From contig NZ_KI271193.1 in the NCBI RefSeq assembly GCF_000469345.1, positions 1-34,829 on the forward strand: 34,829 bases of DNA, given 5' to 3'. The translations under genes were made by a program, and so were the position numbers. Of the stretch, positions 7,704-15,730 are shown piece by piece. The notes beneath the pieces were generated by a model, which searched no databases, was not told the origin of the DNA, and was given only the letters and a program-made list of their open reading frames with translations. The stretch comes from Eubacterium ramulus ATCC 29099. Its GTDB lineage: Bacteria; Bacillota; Clostridia; Lachnospirales; Lachnospiraceae. Each line of letters opens with the position of its first letter. Position 1 is the stretch's first letter.

Positions 7704-8984
7704 TTACTCAATTTTTGTTTTTCCACCCATATATGGCTGTAATGCTTTCGGAATATTAACAGTTCCATCCGCATTTAAGTTATTCTCCAGAAATGCAATC
7801 AACATTCTTGGCGGAGCAACTACGGTATTATTCAATGTATGTGCCAGATATTTCTTACCATCAGCACCTTTTACACGGATTTTCAGTCGTCTTGCCTGAG
7901 CATCACCAAGATTTGAACAGCTTCCTACTTCGAAATATTTCTTCTGACGCGGAGACCATGCCTCAACATCAACAGATTTGACCTTCAGGTCAGCAAGGTC
8001 ACCGGAACAGCACTCTAACGTACGAACCGGAATATCAAGACTGCGGAACAGATCTACCGTATTCTGCCATAATTTCTCATACCACATCATAGAATCTTCT
8101 GGTTTACATACAACGATCATTTCCTGTTTTTCAAACTGATGGATACGGTACACACCTCTCTCCTCGATACCATGAGCTCCCTTTTCTTTACGGAAACATG
8201 GAGAATAGCTGGTCAGAGTCTTTGGCAACTGCTCCTCATCGATCATCGTATCAATAAAGCTTCCGATCATGGAATGCTCGGAAGTACCGATCAGATACAG
8301 ATCCTCGCCTTCAATCTTGTACATCATAGCATCCATCTCATCAAAACTCATAACACCGGTAACAACATTACTTCTGATCATGTATGGCGGAATGCAGTAT
8401 GTGAATCCACGGTCAATCATAAAGTCACGGGCATAAGCCAGAACTGCTGAGTGCAAACGGGCAATATCCCCTTTCAGATAATAGAAACCGTTTCCGGCTA
8501 CTTTTCTTGCACTGTCAAGATCAATACCATCAAATTTCTCCATGATTTCTGTGTGATACGGAATCTCGAAATCCGGAACAACCGGCTCACCGAAACGCTC
8601 AACTTCTACGTTCTCACTGTCATCTTTTCCAATCGGAACAGACGGATCAATGATATTTGGGATGGTCATCATGATTTTTTTGATTTTCTCCTGAAGCTCG
8701 CCTTCCTGTGCCTCAAGTTCTGTCAGACGCTCTGCATCTTTGGCAACCTGCTCTTTTAATGCCATAGCCTCTTCTTTTTTTCCCTGTCCCATCAGAGCAC
8801 CAATCTGTTTGGAGATACGGTTTCTGTTGGCACGCAGATCATCCGCTTCCTGCTGAACTGTTCGGGATGATGCATCTAATTCGATTACTTCATCCACCAG
8901 ACCAAGTTTGTGATCCTGAAATTTATTTTTGATATTCTGTTTTACAATATCCGGGTTTTCTCTTAAAAACTTAATGTCAATCAT
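7704..8984 (-). CDS. serS: Serine-tRNA ligase
   Basis: Charges tRNA-Ser with serine. From ATG 8984 the protein is 426 residues, the normal length. This start is chosen because AGGAGG lies 5 bases upstream and the in-frame start at 9026 would fall on the promoter. The N-terminal coiled-coil tRNA-binding arm (about 1-110) precedes the class II catalytic core. TSEHSMIG, CFRKEKGAHGIEERGVYR and HTLNNTVVAPPR mark the core. The last two differ from the common bacterial forms (CFRSEAGSAGRDTRG and HTLNGSGLAVGR types), so this is a diverged SerRS subtype. Monocistronic, with promoter 9018-9046; no T-box leader is present. Confidence 0.96.
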   Translation of the reverse strand: MIDIKFLRENPDIVKQNIKNKFQDHKLGLVDEVIELDASSRTVQQEADDLRANRNRISKQIGALMGQGKKEEAMALKEQVAKDAERLTELEAQEGELQEKIKKIMMTIPNIIDPSVPIGKDDSENVEVERFGEPVVPDFEIPYHTEIMEKFDGIDLDSARKVAGNGFYYLKGDIARLHSAVLAYARDFMIDRGFTYCIPPYMIRSNVVTGVMSFDEMDAMMYKIEGEDLYLIGTSEHSMIGSFIDTMIDEEQLPKTLTSYSPCFRKEKGAHGIEERGVYRIHQFEKQEMIVVCKPEDSMMWYEKLWQNTVDLFRSLDIPVRTLECCSGDLADLKVKSVDVEAWSPRQKKYFEVGSCSNLGDAQARRLKIRVKGADGKKYLAHTLNNTVVAPPRMLIAFLENNLNADGTVNIPKALQPYMGGKTKIE

Positions 8985-9017
8985 AGCTTCCTCCTGAGGA
9001 AATTTTATTCTTTCAAA

Positions 9018-9046
9018 AGTATACACTGATTCACAGCAATATTCAA
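9018..9046 (-). promoter_or_regulatory. Sigma-A promoter of serS
   Basis: Minus strand: -35 TTGAAT (9041-9046), 17-base spacer, -10 TATACT (9018-9023). Near-consensus, leaving a leader of about 27 bases before ATG 8984. Confidence 0.75.
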
Positions 9047-9070
9047 GCCTTGTTCCTTGTGTTCTGGATA

Positions 9071-9094
9071 AATTTTGTATCGAATTTTGTATCG
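9071..9094. repeat. 12-bp tandem duplication
   Basis: AATTTTGTATCG occurs twice in direct, abutting copies (9071-9082 and 9083-9094), between the efflux operon and serS, just upstream of the serS -35 box. Confidence 0.8.
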
Positions 9095-9122
9095 GTAAAC
9101 CTTTTACTCACACAAGCAAGAT

Positions 9123-10376
9123 CTATTCTCGGCGTAACGCATCAATTGGTTTCAGATTTGCTGCTTTATAAGATGGCAGTAATCCGAAAATAATTCCAAT
9201 TCCCATAGAAAATCCAACTGCAATGATTGCCGCCGGGATACTGATAACCACAGGCATCTCACTAACTTTAGAAATCACCTCCGCGAGCACGATTCCTGCA
9301 ATTACACCGATGATACCACCAAGGCTGGTCAATACGGCTGCCTCTGTCAGAAACTGACCGAGAATATGGCTCTTCTTTGCTCCGATCGCTTTTTTCAGCC
9401 CAATTTCCTGTGTGCGTTCTGTCACAGATACTAACATGATATTCATAACACCGATACCGCCGACCAGAAGCGAAATACCTGCAATCCAGATCAGCATGCG
9501 GTTTGTGGACTGGCTCAGTTCCTGAATATCCTGTGCCTGTTTTAACAAATCCTGGCCTTTATATTGGATTGTACTATCTGAAACATTAAGATTTGCGTTC
9601 AGGATATCTGCCACTGCCTGACCTGCAGATGCCATGGAATCTGTATCTGTTGCTTTTAAAACCACACTCTGTGGTTCATCATACTGAAATACAATCGGCC
9701 ATGTGGCAGATGGAATAAACACTCTGCCACTGCTATCCTGCATGTAAGTATAATAGTCATCCATAGAATTGATCACTGGTTCAAAACCATCTTTTTTATC
9801 TGCAATTCCAACTACAATATACGGTTCTCCCTGAATCTCAATGGTCTTTCCTATCGCATCGGCTCCCTGAAATAACGAAGATGCACTATCCCGATCTAAA
9901 ATTGCCACTTTTCTGTATTTCGCATAATCATTACTGTCAAACCCACGGCCCTCCTTAATGCTATAACTGCAGGTATCCAGATAATTTGCATCAACCCCCA
10001 TGACATAACCACCGGAAAGAGATGTATTGCCATAACATACCGTATCATAACCCTGACGGCTGGTATAGCGGGATGCTTCCTCCACACCATCCACTGCCAG
10101 AATCTGCTGCATAGTATCATCACTGATCACCGGAACACCATCCGGAATTCCGTTATAATCCATCTCGTAAGTCCATTCATCCTGATAAAGTTGAACTGTC
10201 ACTGCATTATTTCCGGCACCTACCAGATTCTGTTTGATCTGCTCATTTGTTCCCTGAATTGTGGAAACAATTGCAATAATTGCACCAATACCGATAATGA
10301 TGCCAAGCATCGTCAGAAAGGAACGCATTTTATGAGACCAGATGCCCTGAAAGGACAGTCTAATATTTTCTAACAT
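9123..10376 (-). CDS. MacB/FtsX-type ABC transporter permease
   Basis: Mechanotransmission-type ABC permease for export of peptides, antibiotics or lipoproteins across the membrane. From ATG 10376 it has 417 residues; this start is 8 bases after GGGGAGG, whereas the in-frame GTG at 10385 touches the ribosome-binding site. It has an N-terminal membrane helix (FLTMLGIIIGIGAIIAIVS), a large extracellular MacB_PCD domain (about 45-280), then three C-terminal helices with the FtsX signature GGIGVMNIMLVSVTERTQEIGLKKAIGA. Last gene of the operon 13954-9123; pairs with the ATPase at 11936-12610. The B. subtilis YknXYZ system is the closest known layout. Confidence 0.93.
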   Translation of the reverse strand: MLENIRLSFQGIWSHKMRSFLTMLGIIIGIGAIIAIVSTIQGTNEQIKQNLVGAGNNAVTVQLYQDEWTYEMDYNGIPDGVPVISDDTMQQILAVDGVEEASRYTSRQGYDTVCYGNTSLSGGYVMGVDANYLDTCSYSIKEGRGFDSNDYAKYRKVAILDRDSASSLFQGADAIGKTIEIQGEPYIVVGIADKKDGFEPVINSMDDYYTYMQDSSGRVFIPSATWPIVFQYDEPQSVVLKATDTDSMASAGQAVADILNANLNVSDSTIQYKGQDLLKQAQDIQELSQSTNRMLIWIAGISLLVGGIGVMNIMLVSVTERTQEIGLKKAIGAKKSHILGQFLTEAAVLTSLGGIIGVIAGIVLAEVISKVSEMPVVISIPAAIIAVGFSMGIGIIFGLLPSYKAANLKPIDALRRE

Positions 10377-10391
10377 TTCACGCACCTCCCC

Positions 10392-11939
10392 TTAATAATA
10401 TGAGCCATCAGAATCCACCGCACGGACACCCTCTTTTGCCGTTTTTCCATATGGAAAGGCAATGCGGTCATCTTCACTCAATCCGGCTTTAATTTCAATT
10501 GTATCTCCGTAAATGATTCTTCCTGTTTTCACATACTGTTTCACCAGACGATCATTCTCATCTGCTTTCAGTACATAAGACTTTCCATTTTCCGTACGGA
10601 CATATCCTTTAAAAATATAAAGAGAACTTCCTGTTTCATCATCGGAAACTGTCATGGTCAGATCCACATATTCGCCATTTCGAAATCCTGACGTATCTTC
10701 AATATAAGCGACAAATGGGTAGTAAGACACATTATTATTGCCTTCTCCATAAGAAGAAACATCCGTGGAAGGATAGTTTTTAATCTCGGTAATCTCTGCC
10801 TCGCAGCTTGATCCGCTTTCCCACGAAGACACACTGACCATCTGCCCCGGTTTTACCTTATCCAGAAGTAATTCGCTGATTCCTCCTGTCACATATAGAC
10901 CTTCCGAACCTGTCACCTCCATAAATGGCGTACCGTCATTTGGTAGATTGTCTTTATCCTGCAAATTTTTTACTATGCCGGTAACCGTAGCATATATCAT
11001 TCCATCGGAACTCTGCGCTTTCAGTTTTTCTACTTCCAGTTCCGCTTTTCGCTTATTCAGGTCCAGCTCCTTGATTTTTTTCTCCTGCTCCGCGATCATG
11101 TCATTTAATTCCGCCTGGGTGTAACCGCCTGCATTTGATATTCCGTCATTGACAACACTCGTATCATCCTCTGCCTCTGATGCATCATTTGAAATCTGGC
11201 TGTGATCATATACGGACCATTTTGTATTTCCATCAGGCACAGCGATCTGTGCACCGTCCACTTCCCATGCGGTCACAAGTTCTCCGGAAACTTCATTATT
11301 TTCCCGAATCTCGAATACAGCATATGTTTTTTCTTCTGCCAGCTGGCTTAAAAAGTCTCCCGTCACATAAGCTGATTCTGTACACAGGTAACGATAAGGA
11401 TTCTCTTCGCTGCCATCTGCGCTGTTCTGATTATATGGAACGGCAGTCCCGGAAATATAGTTGTATGCATTTCCTGCCATCTCCTGCACATGTGGTATAT
11501 CAGGTTCTGGCGTCACCGGATTGGCTGGCTCCACATATGGTTTCGTATTTTTTAATTTTTTTAAATCATTCTGAGCAATAGTAATCTGATTATTCAGATT
11601 TTCTACTTCCAGCTGTTTTCCCTGTAAATTCAGGGAAGCTACTGTCGTATCAAGTGCCAGCAGTTTATCACCTTTCTGCACCTGCTGTCCTTCCTTTACA
11701 TACACCTCTTTGATTTCATCCGTATTCGTAATTTCCACAGACTGAGAATAATCATTCGTAATCATTCCGGAGCTATTAACATCGTCTCCCCAATATCCAC
11801 TATTTAAATCTGCCACAGACATCACTTCCGCTGTCATTTTGGCGCGCTGTACATAGACACCGGTTCCGATGCTGCCTCCTGCAATAGCTGCAACAATGGC
11901 GATCACAAGAACACGTTTCATGACTTTCCTATTTTTCAT
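10392..11939 (-). CDS. HlyD/MacA-family adaptor with a large inserted domain
   Basis: Membrane-anchored periplasmic-type adaptor for the MacB-like exporter. One N-terminal membrane helix (about 7-29) is followed by a biotinyl-lipoyl half motif (EVYVKEGQQVQKGDKLLALD, about 78-97), then helix 1 of the coiled-coil hairpin (98-132). In place of the short hairpin tip there is an insert of about 135 residues (133-270; aromatic, likely globular, proline-rich edge VEPANPVTPEPDIP). Helix 2 (272-310), the second lipoyl half and beta-barrel follow. At 515 residues it is far longer than the family norm. Its ATG overlaps the ATPase stop (ATGA), with AGGAGG upstream, so the two genes are coupled. Confidence 0.88.
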   Translation of the reverse strand: MKNRKVMKRVLVIAIVAAIAGGSIGTGVYVQRAKMTAEVMSVADLNSGYWGDDVNSSGMITNDYSQSVEITNTDEIKEVYVKEGQQVQKGDKLLALDTTVASLNLQGKQLEVENLNNQITIAQNDLKKLKNTKPYVEPANPVTPEPDIPHVQEMAGNAYNYISGTAVPYNQNSADGSEENPYRYLCTESAYVTGDFLSQLAEEKTYAVFEIRENNEVSGELVTAWEVDGAQIAVPDGNTKWSVYDHSQISNDASEAEDDTSVVNDGISNAGGYTQAELNDMIAEQEKKIKELDLNKRKAELEVEKLKAQSSDGMIYATVTGIVKNLQDKDNLPNDGTPFMEVTGSEGLYVTGGISELLLDKVKPGQMVSVSSWESGSSCEAEITEIKNYPSTDVSSYGEGNNNVSYYPFVAYIEDTSGFRNGEYVDLTMTVSDDETGSSLYIFKGYVRTENGKSYVLKADENDRLVKQYVKTGRIIYGDTIEIKAGLSEDDRIAFPYGKTAKEGVRAVDSDGSYY

Positions 11940-12610
11940 TCTGCCGCCTCCTCTATCTCACCATCAATGATGTGGATCACACGTTTTGCATAAGACGCAA
12001 TCTTTGCATCATGCGTGATCATGACAATGGTCACACCTTCCTCATTCAGACGGTCAAAAAGCTCCATGATCTGTCTGCCGGACTTGGAATCCAATGCTCC
12101 CGTAGGCTCATCAGCCAGTAAAATCTTCGGATTGTTCACCATAGCACGGGCAATGGCTACACGCTGTTTCTGACCGCCGGACAGCTGCGTTGGTTTGAAC
12201 TCCACACGATCTGCCAGCCCCACACGATCCAGTGCAGCAGCCGCACGTTTTTCCCGATCCGGCTTCTTTACTCCTGCATAAATCAGAGGTAATGCTACAT
12301 TTTCTAGTGCGGTCTCTCTGGGCAGCAGATGAAAACTCTGAAACACAAACCCGATACTGTTCAGTCTGACATCTGCAAGTTCCCGGTCTTTGCATTGTAA
12401 AACATCCTGCCCCGCCAGTTCATAGCTGCCACTGGTAGGCAGATCCAGGCATCCGATGATATTCATTAATGTCGTTTTTCCGGAACCGGAAGGTCCCATG
12501 ATTGCCACATATTCTCCCTCTTCCACCGAAACACTCACATCTTTTAATACAGGAACTACCAGTTTTTCCTGCTGATAATCCTTATAAATATGACTAAGAT
12601 TTAAAAGCAT
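11936..12610 (-). CDS. MacB/LolD-type ABC transporter ATP-binding protein
   Basis: Powers the permease encoded two genes downstream. The 224 residues are the standard size. It shows Walker A GPSGSGKTT (39-47), the Q-loop FVFQSFHLLPR, signature LSGGQKQRVAIARA, Walker B ILLADEPTGALDSKSG and switch His in MITHD. The ADEPTGALD form is typical of the LolD/MacB/FtsE class rather than importers. AGGAGGGG lies 4-5 bases before the ATG. It starts 9 bases after the upstream adaptor and overlaps the downstream adaptor by 4 bases. Confidence 0.96.
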   Translation of the reverse strand: MLLNLSHIYKDYQQEKLVVPVLKDVSVSVEEGEYVAIMGPSGSGKTTLMNIIGCLDLPTSGSYELAGQDVLQCKDRELADVRLNSIGFVFQSFHLLPRETALENVALPLIYAGVKKPDREKRAAAALDRVGLADRVEFKPTQLSGGQKQRVAIARAMVNNPKILLADEPTGALDSKSGRQIMELFDRLNEEGVTIVMITHDAKIASYAKRVIHIIDGEIEEAAE

Positions 12611-12619
12611 ATGCCCCTC

Positions 12620-13954
12620 CTATTCTGCCGCCGGAGTGTCTGCACTTCCTGTGTCAGCACCTGAATCTCCATCTACGACCGGCTGCATATCACTTTCATC
12701 TACCATACCGGCATCAGCATCCTCGTCCATACTATGAGCATCTGTTTCGCCATCAGAAGAAAGATCCTCTTCCACCATTCCTTCATCTACATTTGTAGTT
12801 GTCTTTAAACCTATACGGAATCCAGATACCGGCCATGCGATATAATCTGTCAGCTCCAGACCGGATGTAATTTCATACAGATCCATGCCTTCGTCATATT
12901 TCCCAAGTTCAACTGTACGCTTTTCCAGTTTGCCATTTCCGTTATCTGCCCATACATATGGTGTATCCTCGTCTTGCACAATATATCCACTGTAAAGCCA
13001 GATTCCTTCTTTCTCATCCATCTGTCCTTCATCCAGCTCCACATACAGATGCTGTCCAAGCATCAGGCCATCTGCGGAATCAAGTTTTACATAAAATGGA
13101 TATTTGCTGGACTGATTGTCAGAATTGGAACCATCATAAGACATGTTGTTATTATTCGCCTGCTTATTTTCTGTATCAATTTTCTCAATTGTTCCTGTCC
13201 ATGTCTTTGTCTCGTCTACTCTGGAACGTAAAATCACACTCTGCCCCTCGGAAAGACTGTATACATTTGTCTCATTAACAGTCCCTTTCACACGGTAATC
13301 GCCAACAGTCAGAATTGACATAAATGGCTGTTGGTTACCATGCTCATCTGTACTTTCGTTTTCATTAATGGATTTTACAATGCCGTTGATTTTGCTGCTC
13401 ACGGTTGACTGGGACATCGTATCTTCCATCTTCTGAATCTCTAATTTCTTACTCTGCTGTTCAAATTCAGACTGCTTGATGGAAGTTTGCAGACTCTGGA
13501 TCTGCACCGTATAATTAAACTGCTCATCCTTGGATGCTGTATTTTTTTCTGCTGTCAATGTTTTGATCTGATTGTTGTAGTCTGTGATCTGATTTGCAAT
13601 GGTTTCCAACTCCAGCTTTGCCTGCGCGATCTGCAGACTCAGATCATCTGTCTTGTACTCGAATAATGGAGTTCCCTCCTGCACTTCGTCACCTACGGAT
13701 ACAAAAATTTCTTTCACCGTCTGGTCTGATGTCAGATTCACGTCCCAGGTATCCTGAGATTCCACAACACCCATATAACGGTTCTGCCCGCCTCCATTGC
13801 TACCGTTTACCAAAGACTGTACGGACTCCACATAGGCTGCATCTCCACCGCCACTGCTTTTCCCCAATTTACCTTTCAGGAAAAAACCAACCGATACTGC
13901 AGCAATTGCAACGATGATCACAACTGCTAAAATGATTTTTTTCTTCTTGCTCAT
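12620..13954 (-). CDS. HlyD/MacA-family adaptor, first gene of the efflux operon
   Basis: Second adaptor of the same exporter (444 residues). N-terminal anchor helix (IILAVVIIVAIAAVSVGFFL), lipoyl half motif around EIFVSVGDEVQEGTPLFEYK, an uninterrupted coiled-coil hairpin (about 108-185), a second lipoyl/beta-barrel region, and an acidic, low-complexity C-terminal tail ending VDGDSGADTGSADTPAAE. Start chosen by AGGAGGAGTGCGAT before ATG 13954. It resembles the 515-residue adaptor two genes downstream but lacks the insert. Two adaptors with one ATPase and one permease is unusual; they may form a mixed adaptor ring. A clear promoter was not identified; a dispersed repeat (14015-14094) lies in the leader region. 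Confidence 0.9.
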   Translation of the reverse strand: MSKKKKIILAVVIIVAIAAVSVGFFLKGKLGKSSGGGDAAYVESVQSLVNGSNGGGQNRYMGVVESQDTWDVNLTSDQTVKEIFVSVGDEVQEGTPLFEYKTDDLSLQIAQAKLELETIANQITDYNNQIKTLTAEKNTASKDEQFNYTVQIQSLQTSIKQSEFEQQSKKLEIQKMEDTMSQSTVSSKINGIVKSINENESTDEHGNQQPFMSILTVGDYRVKGTVNETNVYSLSEGQSVILRSRVDETKTWTGTIEKIDTENKQANNNNMSYDGSNSDNQSSKYPFYVKLDSADGLMLGQHLYVELDEGQMDEKEGIWLYSGYIVQDEDTPYVWADNGNGKLEKRTVELGKYDEGMDLYEITSGLELTDYIAWPVSGFRIGLKTTTNVDEGMVEEDLSSDGETDAHSMDEDADAGMVDESDMQPVVDGDSGADTGSADTPAAE

Positions 13955-14014
13955 ATCGCACTCCTCCTATAATCAGGAAATCAACCCGCCATTACAATCT
14001 GTTCTGCGTAAATT

Positions 14015-14094
14015 CAAGTCGAACGCACGTGAGACTTGGTGCGTGATTCTGGTTAGCATAAACTAACATGTTCATCTCAGAATCACTGCACATC
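14015..14094. repeat. Dispersed intergenic repeat, copy A (full)
   Basis: Contains CAAGTCGAACGCACGTG followed by GACTTGGTGCGTGATTCTG. Positions 14015-14042 recur with one mismatch at 32792-32819, and 14038-14094 align without gaps to 18192-18248 (40 of 57 identical). Inside are a perfect 9-bp stem GTGATTCTG/CAGAATCAC (14043-14051 with 14078-14086), enclosing GTTAG/CTAAC, and a CAAGTC/GACTTG hairpin. It lies between hydF and the efflux operon and carries no coding sequence. Confidence 0.6.
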
Positions 14095-14121
14095 TACACT
14101 TCGTTTCGGTCATGACAAACA

Positions 14122-14156
14122 AAAATGGCTACAGATTTCCTTTCTGTAACCATTTT
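14122..14156 (-). terminator. Intrinsic terminator of hydF
   Basis: A 14-bp stem with one G-U pair (14122-14135 with 14143-14156), a 7-base loop and a TTTTTGTTTG tail on the minus strand, 69 bases after the hydF stop. Textbook Rho-independent terminator. Confidence 0.85.
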
Positions 14157-14224
14157 AACATGACGTAATTTTTAATACTATTAAGATACCCTTAATTTTT
14201 ATTTTTGACTTCTGCAATAGAGGC

Positions 14225-15481
14225 TTATTCCGCGTTCAGATTCGGAAAAAGTTCAATACTACGTTTCAAAATTCCTTTCATCTGTGCAATAGCGATTCCA
14301 TAATTCGTAAACGGAACCTTCTGATCCTCCGCACACTTCATGCGGTATTTTACTTCCCTTTCATTCAGCATGCAGCCACCACAGTGGATCACTAACGCAT
14401 ATGATGTCAGATCTTCCGGAAATTCCGTTCCTGAACTTGTCTCAATGACAAGTTCTTTTCCTGTATGCTGCTTTAACCAACGCGGGATCTTGACGGTTCC
14501 GATATCATCACATTGACGATGGTGCGTACAGCCTTCGGAAATCAGGATTTTATCTCCATCCTTCAGATGGTTGATAGCAGCGACTCCATTTACCGCAGTC
14601 TCAAGGTAACCTTTATACCGTGCCATCAAAATAGAAAACGATGTAAGCGGAATTTCCTCTGATACCTCCTCCGATACCTGTTCAAATACCTGGCTATCGG
14701 TAATGACCATGGCAGGACTTTTGCCAAGCTGCTCCAATGTCTGCTTTAATTCGCTTTCTTTTACTACTATGGCTGCTGCATTTGCTTCCAGTACATCCCG
14801 AATTGTCTGTTGCTGCGGCAGAATCAGACGTCCTTTTGGTGCCGCTGAATCAATTGGTACAACCAGAACCACGAAATCTCCCGGATGCAACAGATCTCCT
14901 ACAATTTTCAGTGTCATATCCTCATTTGGAGTCAGTTTTCCGATACACTCTTTTAGTTCATAGATGCCGGCACCGGTAAGGGCACTGACATATTGTTCCT
15001 GACCTGAGGAAAGCAACGCATTTTGCTCTGCTTTTCTTTGTTCAGATACATTATTCTGACAGACTTTTTCTGAAATTTCATCAGAAAGTAAATCAGCCTT
15101 ATTATTTACAATAATATATGGAATCTCTTTTTCCTTGAAAATACGAATCAGTTCTTCATCACACTGCTTTTTTCCTTCTGTGGCATCTACTACAAGCACA
15201 GCAATATCAGTTTTGTTCAATACCTGTTTTGTTTTTCTGACACGCAGCTCACCCAACGCGCCTTCATCATCAAAACCGGGTGTATCAATAATCATTACCG
15301 GTCCGATTGGCAGCAATTCCATAGATTTATAAACCGGATCCGTGGTCGTTCCCTTCGTGTCCGATACCACAGCCAGTTCCTGCCCGGTCACAGCATTTAC
15401 GACGCTGGATTTTCCTGCATTTCTTCTTCCAAAAAAGCCAATATGTACACGATTGGCACTCGGTGTACTATTTAATCCCAT
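14225..15481 (-). CDS. hydF: [FeFe]-hydrogenase H-cluster maturation GTPase HydF
   Basis: Scaffold GTPase that assembles and hands over the 2Fe subcluster of [FeFe]-hydrogenase, working with HydE and HydG. The 418 residues match the family. N-terminal GTPase domain: P-loop GRRNAGKSS (18-26), switch region KGTTTDPV (43-50), G3 DTPGF (66-70), G4 NKAD (127-130). The C-terminal cluster-binding domain has Cys318-x-His320 and Cys367-GG-Cys370, the CxH...CxxC pattern specific to HydF. AAGGAGAG precedes the ATG. It stands alone: hydE and hydG are not adjacent. Promoter at 15594-15622, terminator at 14122-14156. It implies that the organism makes hydrogen. Confidence 0.96.
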   Translation of the reverse strand: MGLNSTPSANRVHIGFFGRRNAGKSSVVNAVTGQELAVVSDTKGTTTDPVYKSMELLPIGPVMIIDTPGFDDEGALGELRVRKTKQVLNKTDIAVLVVDATEGKKQCDEELIRIFKEKEIPYIIVNNKADLLSDEISEKVCQNNVSEQRKAEQNALLSSGQEQYVSALTGAGIYELKECIGKLTPNEDMTLKIVGDLLHPGDFVVLVVPIDSAAPKGRLILPQQQTIRDVLEANAAAIVVKESELKQTLEQLGKSPAMVITDSQVFEQVSEEVSEEIPLTSFSILMARYKGYLETAVNGVAAINHLKDGDKILISEGCTHHRQCDDIGTVKIPRWLKQHTGKELVIETSSGTEFPEDLTSYALVIHCGGCMLNEREVKYRMKCAEDQKVPFTNYGIAIAQMKGILKRSIELFPNLNAE

Positions 15482-15570
15482 TTTTTTACACTCTCCTTTA
15501 CGTCATTCTTATAATGCGAATATTGGGTAGAATTGCGAGAGTACGAAGTACGGAACAATTCGTAAGGCAT
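15472..15570 (-). CDS. Candidate 32-residue leader ORF overlapping the hydF start
   Basis: In the hydF leader an ATG at 15568-15570, 7 bases after a GGGG sequence, opens a frame of 32 codons starting MPYELFRTSYSRNS. It ends with TAA at 15472-15474, inside the first codons of hydF in another frame. It lies fully within the predicted transcript, and its stop overlapping the hydF start would allow translational coupling. The composition (Tyr, Ser, Asn, Lys rich) is not diagnostic. No homologue known to me; it may be chance. Confidence 0.2.
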   Translation of the reverse strand: MPYELFRTSYSRNSTQYSHYKNDVKESVKKWD

Positions 15571-15593
15571 CTTTTGACCCCAACATCATTTTT

Positions 15594-15622
15594 ATTGTAA
15601 CACCAGTATTTTTTTCTTACAA
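15594..15622 (-). promoter_or_regulatory. Sigma-A promoter of hydF
   Basis: Minus strand: -35 TTGTAA (15617-15622), 17-base spacer, extended -10 TGT-TACAAT (-10 at 15594-15599). The -35 and -10 regions are also inverted repeats of each other (TTTATTGTAA / TTACAATAAA). The predicted leader is about 105 bases. Confidence 0.65.
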
Positions 15623-15652
15623 TAAAAAGCGAACGTTTTGTGCTGCAAAACA

Positions 15653-15691
15653 AAAATCAAAAGTTCTTGCATTACAAAAACTTTTGATTTT
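15653..15691 (-). terminator. Intrinsic terminator of the SsuA-like lipoprotein gene
   Basis: A perfect 13-bp stem (15653-15665 with 15679-15691; AAAATCAAAAGTT), a 13-base loop and a TTTTTGTTTTG tail on the minus strand. It begins 40 bases after the stop codon. Confidence 0.8.
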
Positions 15692-15730
15692 CAATCACAA
15701 CTTCTTACAACATATATTGACAGATTATTT

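Noticed and set aside
9027-9122. T-box riboswitch for serS
   Set aside because: The predicted promoter leaves only about 27 bases of leader, too short for a T-box.
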